DNA of 64,000 bases from Actinomadura madurae (GTDB taxonomy: Bacteria > Actinomycetota > Actinomycetes > Streptosporangiales > Streptosporangiaceae). A model generated the notes under the pieces. The model saw only the letters and a list, made by a program, of their open reading frames with translations. It was not told the DNA's origin and did no database searches. Where the stretch lies: NCBI RefSeq assembly GCF_900115095.1, contig NZ_FOVH01000001.1:958000-1021999 (forward strand), read 5' to 3'. Position numbers and translations under genes: made by a program. Positions 25,161 to 34,161 of the stretch are shown in pieces (position 1 is the stretch's first letter; the number at the start of each line of letters is the position of its first letter).

Positions 25161-26183
25161 TCAGCGGACCGCCAGCAGCGTGGTCAGGAGGTCGTCCAGG
25201 CTGACCAGGCCGGCGACGCGGCCGTCGGGGGCGATGGCGAGGCCGAGGTGGCTGTGGTTCGCCTTCAGGGTCGCGACGGCCTCGCCGACCGGGGTCCCGA
25301 CCGGCAGCGCCGGCACCGGGTGCGCCAGCTCCCCGGCCGGGGTCGCCCGGCCCCGCGCCCGCGCCAGGTAGGCGTCGCGGACGTGCACCATGCGCGCCGC
25401 CCGGCCCCGCGCCCCGGCGCCCCGCACCATCAGCCGGGTGTGGCCGGTCTGCGCGGCGACGTCCACGACCTCCTGCGGGGACGCCTCCGGCGGGACCGAC
25501 ACGATCCCGGAGACGGGGACGACCAGGCCGGCGAGCGGGGCGCGCGGCGCGTCCAGCGCGGCGGTGAGCAGCGTCAGCTCGGTCTCCCCGATCAGGCCGA
25601 GCCGCCGCGACTCCTGCGCGATGCTGCGCAGCTGCTCGGGGGTGCGCGACACCTCCCGCGAGTCGGCCGGCCGGACGCCCACCGCCCGCAGCAGCAGGTT
25701 CGTCGTGCCGTTCAGCGCGGCCAGCGCCGGGCGGGCGACCGTCGTGAACGCGCGGAACGGCAGGCCGAGGACGGTCGCCGACCGTTCCGGCCCCGCGATC
25801 GCCCACGACTTCGGCGCCATCTCGCCGACGACCATGTGCAGGAACGTCACCAGCGCCAGCGCCAGCACGAAGGCGACCGCGTGCGCCGCCCCCTCCGGCA
25901 GGCCCGCGGCGTGGAACGGCGGCGTCAGCGTCTCGGCGAACACCGGCTCGGACACCAGGCCGAGGCCGAGCGAGCACATGGTGATCCCGAGCTGGGCGCC
26001 CGCGAGGGTCAGCGACAGCTCGTCGATCCCGGCGACCGCCGCGCCGGCGGCCCGCGAGCCCCGCGCCGCGGCCCGCTCCAGCCGGGGCCGCCGGGCCGCG
26101 ACCAGCGCGAACTCGGCGGCGACGAAGAACCCGTTGCCCGCCAGCAGCGCCAGGGTGACGGGAGCGCCCAAGGCGAGGTTCAC
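25161..26183 (-). CDS. CNNM/DUF21-CBS membrane protein
   Basis: 340-aa membrane protein of the HlyC/CorC family, linked to magnesium or cobalt efflux. The DUF21 domain (about 1-185) has four membrane segments and motifs GNGFFVAAEFALV, GAQLGITMCSLGLG and MVVGEMAPKSWAI. A CBS pair follows (about 200-335), ending in GLVSLDDLLTTLL. It lacks the C-terminal CorC_HlyC domain. GTG 26183 follows GGAGGAGGAGG and overlaps the upstream gene's stop by 4 bases. Confidence 0.88.
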   Translation of the reverse strand: MNLALGAPVTLALLAGNGFFVAAEFALVAARRPRLERAAARGSRAAGAAVAGIDELSLTLAGAQLGITMCSLGLGLVSEPVFAETLTPPFHAAGLPEGAAHAVAFVLALALVTFLHMVVGEMAPKSWAIAGPERSATVLGLPFRAFTTVARPALAALNGTTNLLLRAVGVRPADSREVSRTPEQLRSIAQESRRLGLIGETELTLLTAALDAPRAPLAGLVVPVSGIVSVPPEASPQEVVDVAAQTGHTRLMVRGAGARGRAARMVHVRDAYLARARGRATPAGELAHPVPALPVGTPVGEAVATLKANHSHLGLAIAPDGRVAGLVSLDDLLTTLLAVR

Positions 26184-27508
26184 CGGTCCTCCTCCTCCAC
26201 CGCGCGGACGCGGATCAGCTCGGGCACGTGCCGGTTGATCGTCAGCACCTCCACCACGGCGGTGCGGGACGGCTCGTCCAGCCGGTCGCGCGGCAGCTCC
26301 ACCCGGACGACGTCGCCCGGCCGCGCGATCCGGCCGAGCCGCCGCATCAGCAGCCCGGCGACCGTCTCGTAGTCGCCCTCCGGCAGCGCGATCCCCGTCT
26401 CGTGGGCGACCTCGTCGATCCGCAGGCCCGCGTCCGTCGTCCACCACTCGCCGGTGCGGATCGCCAGGTCGTCGTCGGGCTCGTTCTCGTCCGCGATCTC
26501 CCCGACCAGCTCCTCGGCGACGTCCTCCCAGGTGAGGATCCCGGCGAACCCCCCGTACTCGTCCACCACGCAGGCCAGCGGCTCGGCGGCGCCCCGCAGG
26601 CGCAGCACGACGTCCGGCAGCGGGAGCGTCGAGGGCAGCAGGAGCGGCGGCCGGGCGATCGCGCCGACCGCGGTCCGCGCCGCCTCGTCCGGCCCGAGCC
26701 CGACCAGCTCCTCCAGCCCGACGACCCCGACGACGTCGTCGACGCCCTCGCCGAGGACGGGGTAGCGGGTGTGCCCGCTCGCCGCGATGACGTCGCTCAG
26801 CTCGGCGGCGTCGGCGGTCGCGGCCACGGTCACCACGTCGACGCGGGGCACCATGACCGCCTCGGCGTCCCGCTCGGAGAAGACCAGGGCGCGTTCCAGC
26901 AGGTCGGCGTGGTCCTCCTGGAACTGCTCGCCGGACTCGCCGATCATGTGCCCGAGCTCCTCCAGCGTCGCGCCGTGCCGCAGCTCCTCCACCGGTTCGA
27001 TGCCCACCGCGCGGACGAGCCGGTTCGCCGACGCGTCGAACAGCCGGATCAGCGGCCCCGCCATCGCGAGGTAGCCGAGCGTGGAGGCGGCCAGCGCCCG
27101 CGCGAGCGGCTCCGCCCGCGCCAGCGCCAGGTTCTTCGGGAACAGCTCGCCCATCACCATCTGGACCACGGTCGCGAGGGCGAACCCGAGCCCCACCGCC
27201 ACGCCGCCGGACGCCGCGTCCGGCACCCCGCCCGCGCGCACCGCAGGGGCGATCAGGTCGGCCAGCGCGGGCTTGGCGATGAACCCGACCACCAGCGCGG
27301 TGACCGTGATGCCGAGCTGCGCGCCGGACAGCATGAACGACAGCCGGCCCATCACCTTCAGGGCGCGGTCCGCGGCGCGGTCGCCCTCCGCGGCCCGCTG
27401 GGCCAGGGCCGGGCGGTCCGCGGTGACGAAGGCGAACTCCTGCGCCACGAAGTAGCCGGTCGCGGCGGTCAGCACGAGGACGGCCAGCAGTCCGAGCGCG
27501 GCGTTCAC
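26180..27508 (-). CDS. CNNM/HlyC-CorC family transporter-like protein
   Basis: 442-aa partner of the next gene with the full architecture. DUF21 (about 1-195) has GYFVAQEFAFV, GAQLGITVTALVVG and MVMGELFPKNLAL. A CBS pair (about 205-335) contains the acidic ACVVDEYGGFAGILTWEDV end, and a CorC_HlyC domain (about 350-435) closes it. Tandem long and short CNNM paralogs are common in actinobacteria and probably form a heteromeric ion-transport or sensing complex. Start is GTG 27508. Confidence 0.9.
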   Translation of the reverse strand: MNAALGLLAVLVLTAATGYFVAQEFAFVTADRPALAQRAAEGDRAADRALKVMGRLSFMLSGAQLGITVTALVVGFIAKPALADLIAPAVRAGGVPDAASGGVAVGLGFALATVVQMVMGELFPKNLALARAEPLARALAASTLGYLAMAGPLIRLFDASANRLVRAVGIEPVEELRHGATLEELGHMIGESGEQFQEDHADLLERALVFSERDAEAVMVPRVDVVTVAATADAAELSDVIAASGHTRYPVLGEGVDDVVGVVGLEELVGLGPDEAARTAVGAIARPPLLLPSTLPLPDVVLRLRGAAEPLACVVDEYGGFAGILTWEDVAEELVGEIADENEPDDDLAIRTGEWWTTDAGLRIDEVAHETGIALPEGDYETVAGLLMRRLGRIARPGDVVRVELPRDRLDEPSRTAVVEVLTINRHVPELIRVRAVEEEDR

Positions 27509-27663
27509 CGGGCCCCCTCCTTCCGCGCGGCGCGTTCAAGATCCCTCCTACCCCGCGGGCGCCGTCCTCCCCACCTGGCGACCGGGACGGTTATCACCCG
27601 CTATGCGTGGAATGAAATCTGTGCACGGGAAGTGCCCGCGGCCACGAGTGCGAGGGGGCGCCG

Positions 27664-28623
27664 ATGTCCAGACCGTTCGCGTCGTCCGCTGACCTGGGCG
27701 ACAAGACGCAGACGCTTGAGGTCCTGGCCGACGGGGTGTACGCGCTCACGGCCGAGGGGGACCCGAACGTCGGCGCCGTGGAGGGCGAGGACTTCGTCGT
27801 CTGCTTCGAGGCCCTCGCCACGCCGGCGGCGGCCCGCGACTGGCTCGCCGTCCTGCGCGAGCACACCGACAAGCCCGTCCGGTACCTGGTCCTGTCGCAC
27901 TACCACGCCGTCCGCACGCTCGGCGCCAGCGCGTTCGGCGCCCCGGTGGTCATCGCCCACGACCTGACCCGCGCGCTGATCGCCGAGCGCGGCGCGCAGG
28001 ACTGGGAGTCGGAGTACGGCAGGATGCCCCGGCTGTTCAAGGACCCGGACGGCATCCCCGGGCTGACCTGGCCGACCGTGACGTTCTCCGGCACCCTCAC
28101 CATCGACCTCGGCGGGGATCGCGGCGACCTCGACCTCGCCTACTGCGGCCGCGGCCACACCGAGGGCGACATCGTCGCGTGGCTCCCCCGGCACCGGATC
28201 CTGTTCGCCGGCGACCTCGTGGAGACGCAGGCCGCGCTCTACACCGGGGACGCGTTCCACCGCGAATGGGCGTCCGGCACGCTCGACCACGTCGGCTCCT
28301 TCGGCGCCGAGACGCTCGTCGGCGGGCGCGGCGCCGTCGCGCACGGCCGGGACGCCGCGCACGCCGCGGTCGCGCAGACCCGCGCCTTCCTGACCACCAT
28401 GATCGACGAGGTGGGGCTGGTCCGGCGGGACGGCGGCACGCTCAAGGACGCCTTCGCGGCCGTGCACAAGGCGCTCGCCCCCGAGTACGGGCACTGGCCG
28501 ATCTTCGAGCACTGCCTGCCGTTCGACGTCTCCCGCCTCTGGGACGAGATGGACGGCGTCGAGCGCCCCCGCATCTGGACGGCCGAGCGCGACCGGCAGG
28601 TGTGGGCGGAACTCCAGGACTAG
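27664..28623 (+). CDS. MBL-fold hydrolase-like protein with altered metal motif
   Basis: 319-aa metallo-beta-lactamase-fold protein. The usual HxHxDH is here H79-Y-H81-A-V-R: the two zinc-1 histidines are kept but the Asp and His for the second metal are replaced. Later motifs CGRGHTEGD (His) and FAGDLVETQ (Asp) and a C-terminal His (GGRGAVAHGRD) remain. It may bind one metal or be a sensor rather than a standard hydrolase. It resembles the quinoprotein-relay subgroup of MBL proteins, but no partner enzyme is adjacent. ATG 27664 is well placed. Confidence 0.83.
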   Translation: MSRPFASSADLGDKTQTLEVLADGVYALTAEGDPNVGAVEGEDFVVCFEALATPAAARDWLAVLREHTDKPVRYLVLSHYHAVRTLGASAFGAPVVIAHDLTRALIAERGAQDWESEYGRMPRLFKDPDGIPGLTWPTVTFSGTLTIDLGGDRGDLDLAYCGRGHTEGDIVAWLPRHRILFAGDLVETQAALYTGDAFHREWASGTLDHVGSFGAETLVGGRGAVAHGRDAAHAAVAQTRAFLTTMIDEVGLVRRDGGTLKDAFAAVHKALAPEYGHWPIFEHCLPFDVSRLWDEMDGVERPRIWTAERDRQVWAELQD

Positions 28624-28764
28624 CGGGGTGTGTCGCGGGTGCGGCGCCGGAGCCGAAGGGACATGTCCGGATTCCGTGACACAGTGGAATGAGCCGCGTT
28701 CCGGGTGGAAGGCTCGGAACCGACCGCGGGCACCAGGGTTCCCAGACGCGGTGGGGGAGTGGCG

Positions 28765-29769
28765 ATGAACGAGCAGGACCGTCCTCGTCCGGTGTTCGAT
28801 CCCGCCATCGGCGGCGATCACAGGGCGCTGCTGGCCGCCGCGCCCGAGCGGCTCGTCCCCGCCTGCATGCCCGCGCCGCCGCCTCCGCGGCTGCGCGCCG
28901 CCACGGTGGTGGCGCGGCTGGTGTGGATCCCGGCGTTCGCGATCTTCTACGGGGTGCTGCCCGGCGGGTGGCTGCGGGTCTGCTTCGTCGCCTCGCTGGA
29001 CGAGGACGGCCTGGTGGGCGAGGCGAGCCGGTGGGGGAGGCTGCCCGTCCTCGCGATGATGCTCACCCCCGCCCTGCAGATCCTGCTGCTCCTGCTCGGC
29101 CAGGCCGAGGCCGCGGTGGTCCTCACCGCCGCGAGCTTCGCCGGCTGGGCCCTCGGCGCGCTGCGCCACGTGCGCGAACCGGCCGCCGCCCGCGCCGCCC
29201 GCGAGCACCACGGCCGCTACCTGCTGCCCGGCGACTTCGACCGGCCCGCCGCCCGGCTCCTCGTCCGCGCGCAGCGGGCCGTCGACGCCGTCCTCGGGTC
29301 GCAGTCGCACGGCGCCGGGCTGCTGGACGACATCAACAACGCGGTCGTCCTGCCCCGGCAGGAGTGGGCCGTCGCGGAGGCCCTCGCGACCCACACGCGG
29401 CTGCGCCGGGAGCGCCTCGCCCAGCAGCCCGAGCGGCTGTCGGCGGACGTCCGGGCCCTGCTGGAGCCGCAGGACCGCGCGCTGGCGCTGTCGGTCCGCT
29501 CGGTCACCGGCCGGATCGAGGCGCTGGAGGCGTACGCGCGCCGGGCCGGGGAGGCCGACGACGCCTACCACGAGGCGCGCGTCCTGCAGGGCCTGCCCGA
29601 GCAGAACGCCCGCTACCGGGACCTGCTGGCGAGCACCGTCGGCGACGAGATGGCCGGCGAAGAGATCCGCGGGATGGCCGAGGACGCCCGGAGGGCCGAG
29701 ATGGCACTGCGCGACCGCGTCGCCGGCGCGGTGCGCGCGGGACGCGAACTGGGCCCGCCGCCCGGGTGA
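28765..29769 (+). CDS. Two-helix membrane protein with long helical C-terminus
   Basis: 334 aa, no recognised family. Two hydrophobic segments (about 48-72 and 92-128, the second long enough for two passes) follow a Pro-rich start. The rest (about 135-334) is cytosolic-type, charged and helical, with Arg/Glu-rich coiled-coil-like stretches and DDINNAVVLPRQEWAVAEAL. ATG 28765 has GGGGGAG upstream. It ends before a strong hairpin and probably forms its own transcription unit. Confidence 0.75.
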   Translation: MNEQDRPRPVFDPAIGGDHRALLAAAPERLVPACMPAPPPPRLRAATVVARLVWIPAFAIFYGVLPGGWLRVCFVASLDEDGLVGEASRWGRLPVLAMMLTPALQILLLLLGQAEAAVVLTAASFAGWALGALRHVREPAAARAAREHHGRYLLPGDFDRPAARLLVRAQRAVDAVLGSQSHGAGLLDDINNAVVLPRQEWAVAEALATHTRLRRERLAQQPERLSADVRALLEPQDRALALSVRSVTGRIEALEAYARRAGEADDAYHEARVLQGLPEQNARYRDLLASTVGDEMAGEEIRGMAEDARRAEMALRDRVAGAVRAGRELGPPPG

Positions 29770-29858
29770 GCCGCGCCGCGCGCCCGCCTATTGCGATGCC
29801 GCTCCATTCCCGGCATTCGCCCGAGAATGAGGGCGATTTGCCCGTTGCGCGCGCAAGA

Positions 29859-29889
29859 GGCCGGGGTGATGTAAATCCTCACCCCGGCC
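29859..29889. terminator. Bidirectional hairpin terminator
   Basis: Arms 29859-29869 and 29879-29889 pair over 11 bp with a 9-base loop. It lies between the converging membrane-protein gene and the lsr2 genes and could serve both. Confidence 0.75.
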
Positions 29890-29934
29890 CCTCGCTGTCG
29901 CGCCGGAACGCCGCCGGCCGCGCGGCGCGCGCCG

Positions 29935-30264
29935 CTAGTGCGCGGCCTCGTACTGCTCGATCACATTGGCGGGGATACGGCCCCGCTCATTGACCTTGAT
30001 GCCCTGGCCCTTCGCCCACTCGCGAATCTCGGCGGAGCGCTCGCGGCTGCCCGCGGTACGCGTCCCGCGACCACCCCTGCCCGGGGTCTTGCGCGCCTTG
30101 CGCGCGCCGGCCACGAACGGCTCCAGACCGCCGCGCAGCTTGGCGGCGTTCTTCTTGCTCAGGTCGATCTCATATGACGTGCCATCGATGGAAAAGCTGA
30201 CGGTCTCGTCGGCCTCTCCACCGTCGATGTCGTCGACGAGAAGGACTTCGACCTTCTGTGCCAT
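29935..30264 (-). CDS. lsr2: Lsr2 nucleoid-associated xenogeneic silencer
   Basis: 109-aa Lsr2: N-terminal dimerisation domain ([29 protein letters not shown]), a basic linker with GRGGRG, and the C-terminal DNA-binding domain with the AT-hook-like R94-G95-R96 in [15 protein letters not shown]. Lsr2 coats AT-rich DNA and silences acquired and secondary-metabolite genes. It is the second gene of a tandem pair, 17 bases after a paralog. Confidence 0.95.
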   Translation of the reverse strand: MAQKVEVLLVDDIDGGEADETVSFSIDGTSYEIDLSKKNAAKLRGGLEPFVAGARKARKTPGRGGRGTRTAGSRERSAEIREWAKGQGIKVNERGRIPANVIEQYEAAH

Positions 30265-30281
30265 GCGGGGACTCCCTCTAG

Positions 30282-30638
30282 CTATGCGTCCGGCTTGGCG
30301 TCCGGATGTGCCTCGATGAATGCAGCATAGACCTCATCCGATATCTTGCCACGTTCGGAGACTTCGATGTCCTGACGCAATGCCCAGTCGCGGACATCAC
30401 CGTTCGTGTAGCCCTTGATCTTCGCGACGCGGGACTTGCGGCCCTTCCCCGCGGGCTTCACCTCCGCGGCGTTCTCGATGAAGGGCGCGAGGGCGTCCAG
30501 CATCTCGTTCAGCCGCTTGTAGTTGTCGTCGCTCAAGTCGATGGTGAACGTGCGGTCCAAGACTTCGAAGTCTCGCTTTGCGACATCGGCTCCTTCGGAG
30601 CCGTCGATGTCGTCCACCCGAATGACCTTCTCGGCCAT
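30282..30638 (-). CDS. Divergent Lsr2-family paralog
   Basis: 118-aa Lsr2-like protein: N-terminal domain [19 protein letters not shown] and [20 protein letters not shown], then a basic linker ([15 protein letters not shown]) and a C-terminal domain with [16 protein letters not shown]. The DNA-contacting RGR is R96-G97-K98. By eye its codons use more A/T in third positions than neighbouring genes. It is the promoter-proximal gene of the pair, so the two paralogs are probably co-expressed and may form mixed dimers. Confidence 0.9.
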   Translation of the reverse strand: MAEKVIRVDDIDGSEGADVAKRDFEVLDRTFTIDLSDDNYKRLNEMLDALAPFIENAAEVKPAGKGRKSRVAKIKGYTNGDVRDWALRQDIEVSERGKISDEVYAAFIEAHPDAKPDA

Positions 30639-30729
30639 GTGTTCTGTGACTTCCTTCCCCTCGCCTACGCGGCGACCCCGACCGTAGCGGATTTCCGGGC
30701 CCGGCGCGGGGAGCGGCGGGGCGGGCGGA

Positions 30730-32037
30730 TCAGCCGCCGTTGCGCTGGATCCAGGTGTACAGAAGCAGCATCATCTCGAGCCGGATCTCCGGGTCCTCGA
30801 TGTCGAAACCGAACATCTGGTGCAGTTGCGCCAGTCGGTACCGGACCGTCTGCGGGTGCACGCACAGGACCTCGGCGGCGCCGGTGGCGTTGAATCCGTG
30901 CTTCATGCACTCCAGCAGCGTCACCGCGAGCCGCAGGCCCTGCCGCGGGCCGGCCTCGTCCAGCGGGGCGAGGCGCCGGGACGCCACGATCGCGGCGAGC
31001 GACGCGCCCTCGCGCAGCAGCAGGCCGGGCAGATGCTCCTCGGCCCGCACCAGGACCCCGCCGCGCCGCGCGCGCCGCCCACCGCCCCGGGCGGAGGCGG
31101 ATGCGCCGCGGGCGGAGTTGGACGCGCCGCGGGTGGAGGCGGGCGCGGCGGGCGCCAGGTCGAGCGCGCGCCGCGCCCACGTCAGCGACGTCGCGGCCTC
31201 CTCGGGCGGCACGGCGGGGCCGATCGCGCCCGTCCAGCCGGCCAGCGTCGCGCCGAGCTCGTCCAGGCGCCCGGGGCCGTCCGGGTCGGGCATCACCAGG
31301 CAGGGGCGGCCGTGGTCCAGGCCGGTCAGCAGGGACGGCGGCAGCCCGGCCGGCCCCTCCCCGCCGCTGCCCGGCCGCGGCCGCAGCACGATGACCGCCA
31401 GCCGCCGGGGCAGCGGCCAGCCCGCGCGGGCGGACTGCTCGCGGACGACCTCGGGCGGCGCGGGCGGGTCCGACAGCAGCAGGGCCAGCAGCCGCCCGCG
31501 CCGCTGCTCGCGCTCCCCGGCGGCCTTCTCCCGGGCGCGGGCGTAGCCGTGCGCCGCGGCGGAGGCCAGCGCGTCCAGGTAGGCGAAGTTCGCCTCGGCG
31601 AGGAGGCTGACGAGCGCCGGGGGCCGGCCGAGCCGCTCGGCCTCGACCGCCAGGTGCCGCCAGGCGAGCCGCGACGCGATCCGCATCGCGTTCTGCAGGT
31701 GCTCCAGGCTGCGGCCCTCGACGGCCTCGCCGTACCCGACGTCGAAGAAGACCTGGTACACCTCCGCCCACGAGGTGTCCGGGTCGGCGATGACCTGCAC
31801 GAAGTGCTCCATCGCCTGCGCGACGGCGGCCTCCGCCACCCGCCAGTACGCCGCGTCGCCCGGCCGGTCGTACTCGGGCACGTGCCGCAGCACGCCCTCG
31901 ACCATCACGCCGAGCAGGTCCGGCAGCCGGGGGCGCATCCACCGCGCCTCCTCCGCCGGGACGTCGCGCCACGGCTCGTCCGTGAGGCCCTCGATGGCCG
32001 GCGATCCGGGGCGCGCGTCGTCGTACGCCGTCGTCAC
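30730..32037 (-). CDS. PucR-family transcriptional regulator
   Basis: 435-aa regulator with a central helical sensory region and the C-terminal PucR HTH (ATGAAEVLCVHPQTVRYRLAQLHQMFG, given here as key residues 385-410), followed by a short helix ending QRNGG. A low-complexity repeat of Ser-Ala-Arg-Gly units (about 300-330) interrupts the middle. GTG 32037 is preferred because GGAGG lies 7 bases upstream; a longer ATG start at 32121 lacks one. It faces away from the prenyl-type cluster across a 640-bp gap and is a candidate regulator of it. Confidence 0.85.
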   Translation of the reverse strand: MTTAYDDARPGSPAIEGLTDEPWRDVPAEEARWMRPRLPDLLGVMVEGVLRHVPEYDRPGDAAYWRVAEAAVAQAMEHFVQVIADPDTSWAEVYQVFFDVGYGEAVEGRSLEHLQNAMRIASRLAWRHLAVEAERLGRPPALVSLLAEANFAYLDALASAAAHGYARAREKAAGEREQRRGRLLALLLSDPPAPPEVVREQSARAGWPLPRRLAVIVLRPRPGSGGEGPAGLPPSLLTGLDHGRPCLVMPDPDGPGRLDELGATLAGWTGAIGPAVPPEEAATSLTWARRALDLAPAAPASTRGASNSARGASASARGGGRRARRGGVLVRAEEHLPGLLLREGASLAAIVASRRLAPLDEAGPRQGLRLAVTLLECMKHGFNATGAAEVLCVHPQTVRYRLAQLHQMFGFDIEDPEIRLEMMLLLYTWIQRNGG

Positions 32038-32678
32038 GGTGGCACCTCCATCGCGAGTGCTCGGCGGGCCTCGGCCCGGGTCGTCCCAACCTAGGCACGC
32101 GAGGTGATCCGCGACACTCACCGGCCTTCACCGTCCGGGACGGCGTTTGTCAGCCCGCTGACAATCGGCGCGCCCGAGCGTGCCGGGCGGCGCACCGGCG
32201 GGCCCGGCCGCCCGGCCCGCCGCGACTGGCCGCATTCTGCCAATTAATTGTGGGCAACATCACAGCCCGAGTCGGTATCCGGTCAAACTCTCAATAATTT
32301 GAAAATATACCTTGTGAGATTCGCGCGAGAAAAAGTGCCGCTGATCTCTCGGAAACGCGCGGCGGTCGATCTCCGCGGAGCCGGGTGACGTGCGCGGTCG
32401 GCCGCGCCCGCCGCCCGGCCGCGTCCTGCAAGCGGACGCTGACATGCGCTTTTCGTCCCCGGAAGGCCTTGCACGGAGCGTGTCCGGGCCGCGCCGGGCT
32501 GCCCGGCCCGGCAACCGGGCACGGCCCGGACTGCCCGGTAGTGCAGTACAGCCCCGCGCAATTCTGTAGCAAGATGACGGCCGTCCGGTCGGCTTATCCG
32601 CGCTTCCCGAGAAGGGCGGCGGCGCCGTTTTCGGCGCGTGCCGATGCACTTGGGGCCGGCAAATGGAAGGAGCGGCGC
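32038..32678. promoter_or_regulatory. Long divergent intergenic region with AT-rich core
   Basis: No gene is supported in these 641 bases. Bases about 32232-32350 are roughly half A/T by eye, far above the surroundings, with AATTAATT, AATAATTTGAAAATATA and a TCTCA...TGAGA pair. This is the kind of DNA Lsr2 binds and probably holds the promoters of the divergent PucR gene and the seven-gene cluster. GGAAGGAG at 32665-32672 is the ribosome site of the first cluster gene. Confidence 0.5.
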
Positions 32679-33518
32679 ATGAACGGGTCCGTCATCGATC
32701 GATTCCGCGAGCTGGTCGTCGACGAGGCCGATCCCTTCTACTTCGACCATCCGCTCGACCACGTGCCGGGGATGCTGCTGTTCAGCGGCCTGCTCGACCT
32801 GGCCGCCCGCGCGGACCGGCTGCGGGCGCGCGGCCGGCGCCCGGAGCGGGTCGTCGCCGGCCTCGGCTTCACCCGGTTCTGCGAGCTGGACCGGGGCACC
32901 ACGCTGTCGTGCCGCCCGGTGCCGGGCCGGAACCGGGCGTGGACGGTCGCCGCCCGGCAGGGCGGCGAGGAAGTGTGCGGCGGCTCCATCGCGTTCAACG
33001 GCGAGACGCCGCGCCCGCCGGCGCGAACGGGCACGCGGACGGGCACGCGGAGGGGCACCGCCGGAGCGGCGGCACCGTCCCGGAGCGCGCCCGCGGATCT
33101 CGTGCACCGGCACCGTCCGGGGAACGTCCTGGTCGGCGAGCCGGTGCGGCGGGGCAGGGCGGTGGTGGAGGCGGCGGTCCTCCAGCCGCCCGCGGGGGAG
33201 GGACCGCCGCCCGCGTTCCGGTCGCCCGTGGAGATCGTCGAGGCGGGCCGGCAGTTCGCCACCCTGCTGGAGCACGCGGAGCACGGCCGGCCCATGGACA
33301 CGACGCTGCTGTGGGTCGGGCTGCGGCTGGACATCCCCTACCGCGTCGCCCGCGACGTCCCGCTGCTGCTGCGCTGGCCCGTCGCCCGCGTCCCGGGGCG
33401 CCGGTCGCACTGCGCGGCGACGCTGGCGGACGCCGCCACGGGCGCCCATCTCGGGTCGCTCGCGTACGAGGCGTACGCGGCGGATCCCGAGCAGTACGAG
33501 CGCGCCAGGGCGCGGTGA
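32679..33518 (+). CDS. AfsA-like hotdog protein with swapped halves
   Basis: 279-aa double-hotdog protein related to gamma-butyrolactone synthases AfsA/ScbA. Residues 18-100 (DPFYFDHPLDHVPGMLLF, GFTRFCELDRG) match the second hotdog of AfsA. Residues about 140-235 (ADLVHRHRPGNVLVGE, EAGRQFATLLEHAEHG) match its first, so the halves are in reverse order. A Thr/Arg-rich linker (about 112-135) joins them. AfsA condenses a beta-keto acyl group with dihydroxyacetone phosphate; whether this protein does so is open. ATG 32679 follows GGAAGGAG. First gene of the cluster. Confidence 0.8.
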   Translation: MNGSVIDRFRELVVDEADPFYFDHPLDHVPGMLLFSGLLDLAARADRLRARGRRPERVVAGLGFTRFCELDRGTTLSCRPVPGRNRAWTVAARQGGEEVCGGSIAFNGETPRPPARTGTRTGTRRGTAGAAAPSRSAPADLVHRHRPGNVLVGEPVRRGRAVVEAAVLQPPAGEGPPPAFRSPVEIVEAGRQFATLLEHAEHGRPMDTTLLWVGLRLDIPYRVARDVPLLLRWPVARVPGRRSHCAATLADAATGAHLGSLAYEAYAADPEQYERARAR

Positions 33519-34159
33519 GCGGCGCCATGAGGCTCCTGCCGCTCGCGCCGCGCCTGCTGTTCACCGCCGGGGCGGGCACGGCGGCCGCCGGCATCGTCCT
33601 GCACGCGGGACGGGACGGCGGGGCGGAGGCCCACGCGGCGTTCCTGCTGGCGGGCTACCTGGGCTGGCTCCTGCTGGAGGCCCCGGTGACGTTCCGCCGT
33701 GCCGCCGCCCCGCCGTCCGACGCGCGGACGCTGCTCCCGTACGGTCTGGCGCGCCTCCTGCTGGTCGCGGCGGCGTCGTTCGGGCCCCTGCCCTGGGAGC
33801 GCTGGTCGCCGTGGCTGCTCGTCCCGTCCGCCGCCTTCGCGGCCGGCGTGGCGCTGCGGCAGGCGGCGATCCGCGCGCTCGGGCGGTTCTACTCCCATCA
33901 CGTGATGCGCCAGGACGGCCATCGGGTGGTCACGGGCGGGCTCTACGGGATCGTCCGGCATCCGGCCTACGCGGGGATGCTGCTCGCGCACATCGGCTTC
34001 ACGTGCTTCTTCCTCGGCTCGGCCGGAGCGGCGGCGCTGCTCCTGCTGGCCGCCGCCGTGGCCTGGCGGATCCGGGTGGAGGAGAGCGCGCTCTCGGACG
34101 TTCCCGGCTATGCGCAGTACGCCGCGGGCACGCCGCGCGTCCTGCCGAAGGTGTGGTGA
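33515..34159 (+). CDS. Isoprenylcysteine-methyltransferase-like membrane protein
   Basis: 214-aa integral membrane protein of the ICMT/PEMT superfamily with about five transmembrane helices. The cofactor-binding C-terminal motif is present as GGLYGIVRHPAYAGMLL (about 143-159), followed by RIRVEESALSDVPGYAQYAAG, which carries the usual EE and Y residues. Such enzymes methylate prenylated or lipid substrates with S-adenosylmethionine at the membrane. GTG 33515 overlaps the previous stop as GTGA; ATG 33527 is an alternative. Confidence 0.85.
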   Translation: MSGAMRLLPLAPRLLFTAGAGTAAAGIVLHAGRDGGAEAHAAFLLAGYLGWLLLEAPVTFRRAAAPPSDARTLLPYGLARLLLVAAASFGPLPWERWSPWLLVPSAAFAAGVALRQAAIRALGRFYSHHVMRQDGHRVVTGGLYGIVRHPAYAGMLLAHIGFTCFFLGSAGAAALLLLAAAVAWRIRVEESALSDVPGYAQYAAGTPRVLPKVW

Positions 34160-34161
34160 CC

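Noticed and set aside
32280..32350. Possible butyrolactone-receptor (ARE) site near the AfsA-like gene
   Set aside because: The AATATACC...GTGAGA stretch has no clear paired ARE half-sites and no receptor gene is adjacent.
32260..32649. Open frames in the AT-rich gap
   Set aside because: No ribosome site, odd composition and no domain; the region is better explained as regulatory.
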